Below are positions 5,500-10,906 of a DNA stretch of 10,906 nucleotides, piece by piece (within the stretch, counting starts at the first letter, position 1; each line of letters starts with the position of its first letter). Both the position numbers and the translations under genes were made by a program. Under the pieces are notes generated by a model, which made no database searches, was not told the origin of the DNA, and worked only from the letters and a program-made list of their open reading frames with translations. Origin of the DNA: Baffinella frigidus (taxonomy: Eukaryota; Cryptophyceae; Cryptomonadales; Baffinellaceae); contig MU647610.1 of assembly GCA_026770585.1 (NCBI GenBank), positions 62,854 through 73,759 of the forward strand, in the 5' to 3' direction.

Positions 5500-5723
5500 A
5501 CAAAGCTTCGTACAAAAGGACTTAAGTACATATGTCGTACGAGGCTCGTACGAGCCTAGTTAAAAACACCCCTTGGTCCTACCAAGGCATATCACGTACG
5601 AGCCATGACATATCAATACCAAGGGGAGATTCCCACAGACATGAATACCGGTACATACGAGCCTACCTCGTACGAGCGTATCCTTAATGAACTTCGTACC
5701 GGGGTACGAACGGTATCCTGATA
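5500..5723. repeat. Right GTACG palindrome cluster
   Basis: Palindromes here include AGGCTCGTACGAGCCT (5542-5557) and TTCGTACC facing GGTACGAA across GG (5693-5710). Additional CGTACGAG words occur at 5536 and 5670. The block closes with CGGTATCCTGATA (5711-5723), the exact complement of TATCAGGATACCG at 3343-3355 and, for 11 bases, of 4096-4106. It is less dense than the left cluster. Confidence 0.82.
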
Positions 5724-5827
5724 GAGTGGTTTTCGCAACTGTCCACACATGACACATGACATAAAAACATGAACACGGCTAATTCTGGCCACTTTTGGCG
5801 TGATTCTGAAGTTTGACTGTTTTAGAA

Positions 5828-6027
5828 TTCTTCCCCGATTGACTTCACAAGTGATTTTACCGCGGCCGAACATTCTCTCTTCGAACCGATTGACTTTCGA
5901 TTGCAAGTTTTACGTTTCTCGGTAATTGTACGAGATGTCGCCCGAAATCAGGCAGCCTGCGGCGCAAAAAGCCAGATAAAAACACTTGTAAAGTCAATCG
6001 GGAAGAAATGGTTTCTTCCCGAGTTGG
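5828..6027 (-). mobile_element. Foldback element, family 2, copy B (200 bp, inverted)
   Basis: This is the reverse complement of copy A at 3478-3678. TTCTTCCCCGATTGACTTCA starts it, and GAAATGGTTTCTTCCCGAGT lies at its right end. The match includes the GCCTGCGGCGCAAAAAGCCA stretch, and the lengths differ by about one base. The inverted placement of A and B frames about 2.15 kb of palindrome-rich sequence. Confidence 0.78.
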
Positions 6028-6065
6028 GAGCTGTAGAACCGCTCCCAACTCGGGAAGAAACCATT
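6007..6065. repeat. Perfect 25-bp inverted repeat, 9-base loop at end of copy B
   Basis: AATGGTTTCTTCCCGAGTTG plus GGAGC (6007-6031) faces its exact complement at 6041-6065 across TGTAGAACC. The right arm amounts to a truncated third copy of the family 2 end. The arms also contain TCGGGAAGAAA and TTTCTTCCCGA, so symmetrical copies of the same word are nested three deep between 5998 and 6065. Confidence 0.93.
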
Positions 6066-6182
6066 ATTCTAGGTTGTGACAAAAATGCCAATATTTGGCC
6101 GAAGTTTTGGAGTTTTAGGATAGATTGAGACAAAAATGCCAAAGGTGGCCGGAATTGGAGCCCTTGTTCCTAATTTCGTTTC
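6066..6182. repeat. GACAAAAATGCCAA two-copy motif, otherwise unique
   Basis: GACAAAAATGCCAA followed by TTTGGCCG or GGTGGCCGG occurs near 6078 and 6129, about 51 bases apart. A loosely related complement (GGCCACTTTTGGCGTG) appears near 5787. No gene is seen. Confidence 0.55.
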
Positions 6183-6271
6183 GATAGCGAAAGTAAGCAT
6201 GGCTTTTCTGCAGATAAGTTCCGGTGTCCGCCTGCGTTGGGAGCTCGAAGAACATAAAGGACCTAAAGGAT
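6183..6271 (+). repeat. Dispersed repeat, family 3, copy i (decayed)
   Basis: Shared core words are GCATGGCTTTTCTGCAGA, CCGGTGTCCGCCT, TTGGGAGCTCGAAGAA and AAAGGACCTAAAGGA. Compared with the copies at 7338-7432 and 9366-9459, this one has lost one base after CTGCAGA, so the frame open in the other two is broken. It also has an in-frame TAA. Confidence 0.85.
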
Positions 6272-6279
6272 AGGTACCG

Positions 6280-6295
6280 TACAGGGGTACCTCGC
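6280..6295 (+). mobile_element. Fragment of family 1 MITE end
   Basis: TACAGGGGTACCTCGC is identical to the MITE terminus in copy 3. The match stops there, running into a GA microsatellite after seven bases, so only the tip of an element remains. Confidence 0.75.
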
Positions 6296-6302
6296 CAATA
6301 CG

Positions 6303-6338
<36 letters not shown>
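6303..6338. repeat. GA microsatellite bordering telomere-like block 1
   Basis: An almost uninterrupted GA run, with AA at 6310-6311, lies directly against the first internal telomere-like block. Confidence 0.95.
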
Positions 6339-6340
<2 letters not shown>

Positions 6341-6343
<3 letters not shown>

Positions 6344-6702
6344 ACCCTTAACGCTCAACGCTCAACCCTAAACGCTAAACCGTGCCCTTAAACCCTAAAC
6401 CCTTAACCCTAAACCTCAAAGCCTAAACCCTTAACCTCAAAGCCTAAACCCTAAGCCCTAAACCTTAAACCCTAAACCCTTAACCCTAAACGCTCAAGGC
6501 CGAACCCTAAAACCTAAATCCTAAACCCTTCAACCTAAACCCTAAATCCTAAACCATAAACCATAAACCCTAAACCCCGGACTCTAAACCCTAAACCCTA
6601 AACCCTAAGCCCTTACACCCCTCAACCCTAAACCTTGAACCCTACACCCTAAACCCTAAACCCGAAACCCTGAACCCGAAACCCTAAACCCTAAACCCAG
6701 GG
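6341..6702 (+). repeat. Internal telomere-like block 1, degenerate CCCTAAA
   Basis: Heptamers such as CCCTAAA, CGCTAAA, CCTCAAA, CCCTTAA, CCATAAA and CCCGAAA follow each other with mostly preserved 7-base phasing. The orientation is the same as the terminal tract. Many units carry one or two changes, so this is an old array. No gene is present. Confidence 0.93.
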
Positions 6703-6716
6703 TTTATACGGTTCCC

Positions 6717-7004
6717 ATAAAAACTCAGGATTGACCCAGAAAGACTCATGATTCGCCCAGAGAGACTCAGGATTGACCCATAAAGACTCAGGTTTGACTC
6801 AGAGGGACTTAGGATTCAGTCAGTATCACTCAGGATTTGCCCAGAAAGACACAGGATTCACCCAGAAAAACTCAGGATTCACCCAGAGAAACTCAGGATT
6901 CACCCAGAGAGACTCAGGATTCGCCCAGAAAGACTCAGGATCCACCCACAAAAACAAAGAATTGACTCAGAGGGACTCGGGATTCACTCAGAGGGACTTG
7001 GGAG
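6717..7004 (+). repeat. 21-bp minisatellite, about 13-14 units, reading as a heptapeptide repeat
   Basis: The unit approximates GACTCAGGATTCACCCAGAGA. Because 21 is a multiple of three, one frame reads a repeated seven-residue motif DSGFTQR/K (variants NSGFTQR, DSGFAQK, DLGFSQY) from about 6755 to 7004. It runs on to a stop at 7067-7069. A single GGA to TGA change at about 6748-6750 interrupts the frame upstream, where the repeat peptide is again recognisable (KNSGLTQKDS). No ATG opens the frame; only TTG codons are available. Neither signal peptide nor other domain was seen. It may be a noncoding minisatellite whose openness is inherited from the unit, or the remains of an exon encoding a repeat protein. 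Confidence 0.85.
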
Positions 7005-7069
7005 AGAGTTTACGGGTACCTTATGCGGTAAAACACCCATTTCCCGCTAAAAACTGGTGTTTTGACTAA

Positions 7070-7337
7070 AAACTGATAGGCAGTTTTTGGTGGATCCGCC
7101 CCTGTGGCCCAAGAAACCGCCCCTCGTAGGGAGTTTTTACTAAAAACTGTCGCCAGTGCCAGTAGTGTTCGCGGCCACCCTGCCGGCAGGCTTTCCTCGC
7201 AGGGCGCCCGCGCGGGCCCCGGGGGGGGTCAAGGGGGGGGCGGGCAGCCCACCCCTTGTAGCAACGAACTAGCCTTCCGTTCCTGTCTGTCTCCCTGTCT
7301 CCCTGTCTCCCTTCCTCCCTTCCGCCCTACCTCCGCC
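7070..7337. other. G/C-rich interval with AAAAACTG repeats and CTGTCTCC tract
   Basis: TAAAAACTG recurs near 7048, 7068 and 7141. CAGTTTTT at 7081-7088 faces AAAAACTG at 7142-7149. G runs (7221-7228 and 7233-7240) and a CCTGTCTC tandem tract (about 7282-7310) follow. A frame of 79 codons (7104-7343) crosses these simple repeats and is not convincing. Confidence 0.55.
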
Positions 7338-7432
7338 CTTTAGGTCCTTTAGGTTCTTCGAGCTCCCAACATAGGCGGACACCGGAACTGGTTCTGCAGA
7401 AAAGCCATGCTTCCTTTCGGATCACATTCAGG
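7338..7432 (-). repeat. Dispersed repeat, family 3, copy ii
   Basis: Read on the minus strand it begins CCTGAATGTGATCCGAAAGG and ends AAAGGACCTAAAG. It differs from copy iii (9366-9459) at only about five or six of the aligned positions. Both keep open the same frame, IRKE(A/S)WLFCR followed by GVRLCWELEE. In this copy the frame extends upstream through the hairpin cluster to 7701 (124 codons, MPPPKTVWPG start) and reads on to the stop near 7327. No protein family is recognised. Confidence 0.85.
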
Positions 7433-7505
7433 CCCCCCGGTGCAGAGGATCGCGGCAGAAACCGGCTAACGCTGCATGTGAATAATTGGGGTCCCTCGCA
7501 CGGGT

Positions 7506-7547
7506 GTTCGAAGGCACCTAATCTCAATAGATTAGGTGCCTTTGAAC
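7506..7547. repeat. Hairpin 1 of three: 19-bp stem, 4-base loop
   Basis: AAGGCACCTAATCT (7511-7524) is exactly complementary to AGATTAGGTGCCTT (7529-7542) across CAAT. The stem extends outward to 7506 and 7547 with one G-T pair. Confidence 0.93.
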
Positions 7548-7556
7548 AAACCAGTC

Positions 7557-7586
7557 GCGGGCCCGAACAGTTTTGTTCGGGCCCGC
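7557..7586. repeat. Hairpin 2 of three: perfect 13-bp stem, 4-base loop
   Basis: GCGGGCCCGAACA (7557-7569) pairs exactly with TGTTCGGGCCCGC (7574-7586) across GTTT. It lies nine bases after the first hairpin. Confidence 0.94.
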
Positions 7587-7641
7587 CACTTTGGGAAGTT
7601 GTTGTGACCTCAGGACTAGCCCAGGGACGGGAAAATCGGCA

Positions 7642-7669
7642 GAGTTGCTTTACACATGTAAAGCAACTC
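7642..7669. repeat. Hairpin 3 of three: perfect 12-bp stem, 4-base loop
   Basis: GAGTTGCTTTAC (7642-7653) pairs exactly with GTAAAGCAACTC (7658-7669) across ACAT. No T run follows any of the three hairpins. Confidence 0.93.
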
Positions 7670-7773
7670 ACTCCCGGCCAGACCGTTTTTGGGGGAGGCA
7701 CTGCCTGACAGTTTTATGGGTTGCCGAGCTTAAAAACTGATGGGTCACCTTCACTTTGACTCGTCGGCCACAC

Positions 7774-8487
7774 TAAAAACCCTAAATCCTAAACCCTAAA
7801 CCCTAAACCCTAAACCAAACCCTAAACCCCAAACCTCAAACCCTTAACCCTTAACCCTAAACGCGAACCGCTAAAACCCAAACACTGAACCCTAAACTCT
7901 AAAACCTAATTCTAAACCCTAAACCCCCAAACCCTAAACCCTAAGCCTAAACGCTAAACGCTGGACGCAAACCCTCAACCCTCCACCCCAATAAACGCCA
8001 AATTCTAGACCTCAAACCCTAAACCCTAAACCCTAAAGCTTAAAGCCTAAACCCTAAACCCTAAACCCTACGCCCTAAACTCTAAACACAAAACTTTGCA
8101 ACCTAACCCCTACATGTAAACCTCAAATCCTTAACCCTTAACCCTTAACCCTAAACGTTAAACACTACACGCTAAACGCTAAACCTCAAACTCTAAACCC
8201 CTAACCCCAAACGCTCACCCCTAAACCCCAAACCCCAAACCCTCTACCCCAAACCCTACACCCTCAACCCTCAACCCTCAACCCTAAACCCTAAACCATA
8301 AACCATACACCCTAAATCCTGAACCCTAACCCCTACACCTCAAACCCTGAACCCTTAATTCTAAACGCTAATACCCAACCCCCAAACTCCAAACCCTAAA
8401 CTCTAAACCCTTAACTCCAAACCCTCAATGCTAAACGCTAAACGCTAAACGCTAAACGCTAAACCCTAACCCCCAATCCTCAACCCT
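7774..8487 (+). repeat. Internal telomere-like block 2, degenerate CCCTAAA
   Basis: About 700 bases of CCCTAAA-related heptamers in the same orientation as the terminal tract. Local runs of identical variants stand out: four perfect CGCTAAA units at 8436-8463 preceded by a TGCTAAA, and successive CCCTCAA units near 8262-8285. No gene is seen. Confidence 0.93.
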
Positions 8488-8498
8488 AAGAGCTATGC

Positions 8499-8500
8499 AC

Positions 8501-8544
<44 letters not shown>

Positions 8545-8546
8545 TG
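8499..8546. repeat. GA microsatellite bordering telomere-like block 2
   Basis: GAGAGA runs cover about 8503-8546, and shorter GA patches follow at 8551-8559 and 8598-8610. It lies at the right edge of block 2, whereas the GA tract of block 1 lies at that block's left edge. Confidence 0.93.
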
Positions 8547-9192
8547 AGTGCGAGAGAGAGCAACAGTCAGAGACACACAGCGCCAGATGGAACGAGCGAG
8601 AGAGAGAGAGGCTGTCCAGCCAGACAGAACCTCCAGAAACTTCTCAGGGTTCTTCCGCTTCTGGGAGCAGCGTGCTTCAGGCCATCGCATTTTCCAGCTG
8701 ATCCTGGATTTGGAAAAGATCTCTTCTCGGAGATCCCGACTCATCACGGATCTTGATGACAGTCCATCTAGCCGCTCAAATGATCAGTTTGTACTAAGCT
8801 ACCCACTCCCAGTTTCATCGGTCTCTTTGCGGTGATAGTTCATATTCACGCATTTCGGTTACGTTTAGATGGAATTTTTGGTACAAGCTCAACTGCAGGA
8901 TAGACTTGGCCTGCGAAACCACAGAAAGTTATGCTGACGCCCGTGCAGTTGCTTAAAAGGGCCTTAAGGCCCCCACTGAAACGATCCGTTTGCCCCCTCG
9001 CTATCCGACCAAGGTAGGACCTGATAAGTGCAGCTCGTATACATACGAGCTCGTATGTAGCGAGTGGCTAATAATTCAAACCACCAGATCATTCGAACCA
9101 CTTTGGTCAAAAGGGCCCGGGATCCGCGGAGGGGGCCCGCTCAGCGGCGCGATGACGATGGGTTGCCACCAAGGGCAGGGGCGCGGTGGGCG
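8547..9192. other. Unique interval, no gene assigned
   Basis: Frames of 95 codons on plus (8548-8835, middle part RNFSGFFRFWEQRASGHRIF) and 84 codons on minus (8747-8493, middle part FSKSRISWKMRWPEARCSQK) overlap. Neither has a recognised domain, and both begin or end in the GA tract. Structures seen are a GGGCCTTAAGGCCC palindrome (8959-8972) and AGCTCGTAT facing ATACGAGCT across AC (9032-9051), an echo of the GTACG clusters. The remainder shows nothing I can name. Confidence 0.45.
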
Positions 9193-9314
9193 TACAGGGG
9201 TACCTTATTCCTAAGAAACTGCCCTCCCCCTAGGACCACCGTAGGGCCCTAGGCATAGCCCTACTGTAGGGTCCTAGGGGGGGGGTGGTTTCTTATGAGC
9301 GAGGTAGCCCTGTA
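9193..9314 (-). mobile_element. Foldback MITE, family 1, copy 5 (TA-flanked)
   Basis: The left end TACAGGGGTACCTTATTCCT and right end GAGCGAGGTAGCCCTGTA are inverted. The centre GGGCCCTAGGCATAGCCCTA is the complement of copy 1. It is 122 bp long with TA at both edges. The left terminal repeat has lost the CGCTCA word (TTATTCCTAAGAAAC), while the right retains TTCTTATGAGCGAG. Confidence 0.88.
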
Positions 9315-9365
9315 GCGCCCCAAAAAACCGCGGTGGCGCCAAAGCCGCGGCGGAAAACCCAGGAG

Positions 9366-9459
9366 CCTGAATGTGATCCGAAAGGAATCATGGCTTTTCT
9401 GCAGAGCCAGTACCGGTGTCCGCCTATGTTGGGAGCTCGAAGAAGCTCAAGGACCTAAA
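9366..9459 (+). repeat. Dispersed repeat, family 3, copy iii
   Basis: Starts CCTGAATGTGATCCGAAAGG and ends GGACCTAAA. The frame IRKESWLFCR...GVRLCWELEE is open. It continues past the repeat to a stop at 9583-9585 through the palindrome at 9511-9534 (70 codons counted from 9373, where the start codon is GTG-type, not ATG). Homology with copy ii ends at both edges, so the extended peptides are unrelated. Confidence 0.85.
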
Positions 9460-9485
9460 CACGGGTTTCCGGGAGAGGGCGAGGA

Positions 9486-9626
9486 GCCACTTAGCAGCGA
9501 CCGAGGACCTTTTCACCTTGAATTCAAGGTGAAATTCCGGTTAGATTCTAGGGCAATAGATAAGATTCGAGTACCAATCGTTTAGATGGACTGTATCCGT
9601 GAAGCCCCCGGCGGCTGCTAAGTGGC
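9486..9626. repeat. 141-bp foldback with 13-bp terminal inverted repeats
   Basis: GCCACTTAGCAGC (9486-9498) is exactly complementary to GCTGCTAAGTGGC (9614-9626). A 24-bp perfect palindrome lies inside at 9511-9534. I see no clear target-site duplication (left flank GAGGA, right flank GCGTG), so a transposon origin is uncertain. Confidence 0.75.
9511..9534. repeat. 24-bp perfect palindrome
   Basis: TTTCACCTTGAA (9511-9522) is followed with no spacer by its exact complement TTCAAGGTGAAA (9523-9534). EcoRI-type GAATTC is at the centre. Confidence 0.95.
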
Positions 9627-9703
9627 GCGTGTCGAAAAACATCTCTCAAGAACCAAAATGCGGTCGTGATGCATGGATCGGAGACATCTATGAGGGGATT
9701 TCC

Positions 9704-10906
9704 TACACCCCAAACCCCCCACCCAAAATCCTGAACCTTGAACCCTGAACCGTAAACCCTAGACCGTCAACCCTGAACTCAAAGCCCTAGCTCCTGAACC
9801 CTGAACCTTAACCCTAACCCTGAACGCTCAACCATGAACCACAAACCCTAAAACCTAAAACCCTAAACCCAACACCCTTTTCCCTAAAGGACTAATTCCT
9901 GACCTGATCCCTGAACCCCAAAAGTGAAAACGTGAAACCGAACCCCTAGCCTAAAGCCTGAATCTAAACCCTAAACCCCAAACCCCAAACCCCAAACCCT
10001 AGACCAAAAACACTCAATCCAGCACCCATCACCCTACACCTTAAATTCTAAGCCATGTACCCAAGACCTCAACCTGAAACCCAAAAACCAAAACCTTAAA
10101 CCCCAAAACCCTAAACCCTCAACCCTCAACCCCAAACCCTAAACCCTAAACCCTAAACCCTAAACCCTAAACCCTAAACCCTAAACCCTAACACCTACAC
10201 CCTACACCCTACACCCTACTTCCTAAACCCTAAACCCTAAACCCTCAACCCTGAACCCTAAACCCTAAACCCTGAACCCTAAACCCTGAACCCTGAACCC
10301 TAAACCTTAAACCTTAAACCCTCAACCTCAAACCCGAAATCCCAAACGCTAAAACCTAACCCTATACTTCAAACCCTAAATCCTGAACCCTAAACCCAAA
10401 ACCCTGAACCCCAATCCCCCCCCCCCAAACCTAAACCCTAAACCCTAAACCCTGAAAGTTAAACGCTAAACCCTCAACTCGAAACCATAAACCCTAAAAC
10501 CTCAACCCTATCTTTTGAACCCTAAGCCCTCAACTCTAAACCCTAAACCCTCATCCCTAAAAGCTAAGCCCTCCCTACACCCAACACTTAATCCCTAAAA
10601 CCTCCACCCCTATCACAAAAACCTCAACCATGAAACCCAAACCCAAAACCCTAAACCCCACACCCTACACCCAACACCACTACACCCTTAACCCTTAACC
10701 CTAAACCCTGAACCCTAAACCCTGAACCCTGAACCCTAAACCCTAAACCACCAATCCTGAACCCTAAACCCTAAACCCTTAACCCTGCACCATACAACCT
10801 AAACCCCACACCCTCAACCATGACCCCCAAACCTTGAACCTAAAACTTTAAAACCTAAACCACAAAGCCAAACCCCTAAACCCCTAAACCCTGAACCCTA
10901 AACCCT
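9704..10906 (+). repeat. Internal telomere-like block 3, degenerate CCCTAAA, to window end
   Basis: About 1.2 kb of CCCTAAA-related heptamers, same orientation as the terminal tract, with no gene. It includes seven consecutive perfect CCCTAAA units (10137-10185), longer than the perfect run at the window start. Local variant runs include three CCCCAAA (9976-9996), CCCTACA pairs (10200-10213) and CCCTGAA interspersed near 10250-10310. Because it runs off the edge, its full length is unknown. Confidence 0.93.

Noticed and set aside
6717-7004. CRISPR-like array
   Set aside because: The 21-bp units are directly adjacent with no unique spacers, and the context is eukaryotic.
7100-7135. Possible further family 1 MITE remnant (AAGAAACCGCCCCTCGTAGG)
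   Set aside because: It resembles the subterminal MITE sequence, but the terminal TACAGGG is absent and the match is short.
7506-7669. Rho-independent terminators
   Set aside because: No T tracts follow the stems, no gene ends there, and the telomere-type repeats indicate a eukaryotic nuclear chromosome.
4706-8700. Possible homology between sequence right of the GA tracts at 4718-4780 and 8610-8670
   Set aside because: A few shared words (CCAGCC, ACCTCC, TTCTTCC) were seen but no run long enough to rule out chance by eye.

Overview
The window looks like a eukaryotic chromosome end or near-end region. It opens with a short CCCTAAA (TTTAGGG-type) telomere tract in C-rich orientation and contains three further blocks of degenerate telomere-like heptamers, about 6341-6702, 7774-8487 and 9704-10906, all in that same orientation. 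TTTAGGG telomeres occur in land plants, green algae and several protist groups, including dinoflagellates and apicomplexan relatives, so this repeat does not fix the species. Nothing bacterial was seen: no operons, no ribosome-binding-site-led genes and no convincing rho-independent terminators in a gene context. A single-celled alga or other protist is my best guess. An unverified recollection that peptides ending in GTSLIRN (which the first repeat family below encodes) occur in algal gene predictions adds only weak support.

Layout. 1-73 is the terminal telomere tract. 74-1130 is mostly unique sequence carrying a 33-bp-period duplication, a 149-bp foldback element with ATGC target duplications, and the first of five copies of a TA-flanked foldback MITE. 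1130-1520 is a duplicated segment, one half of which was hit by a second MITE while the other preserves the empty site. 1520-2400 is GC-rich and contains a decayed, internally duplicated possible coding remnant on the minus strand. 2413-3329 is a large inverted-repeat structure with a short gene-like insert and a nested MITE. 3478-6065 is framed by two inverted 200-bp repeats and holds, inside them, clusters of GTACG palindromes, AAATC-rich repeats, GA microsatellites and a GC-rich centre with a possible minus-strand coding fragment. 6183-9460 holds three copies of a dispersed repeat of about 90 bp, a 21-bp minisatellite that reads as a heptapeptide repeat, a run of three perfect hairpins, and two of the internal telomere-like blocks. 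9486-9626 is another foldback, and telomere-like DNA fills the rest to 10906.

No complete gene of known family was recognised. Long open frames are explained mostly by simple repeats or by terminal inverted repeats of the MITEs. Three stretches look enough like protein to be listed as fragments at low confidence. The dominant theme is inverted repeats at all scales (14 bp to about 2.6 kb) together with buried telomere arrays, which fits a subtelomere built by repeated transposition, duplication and addition of new ends.
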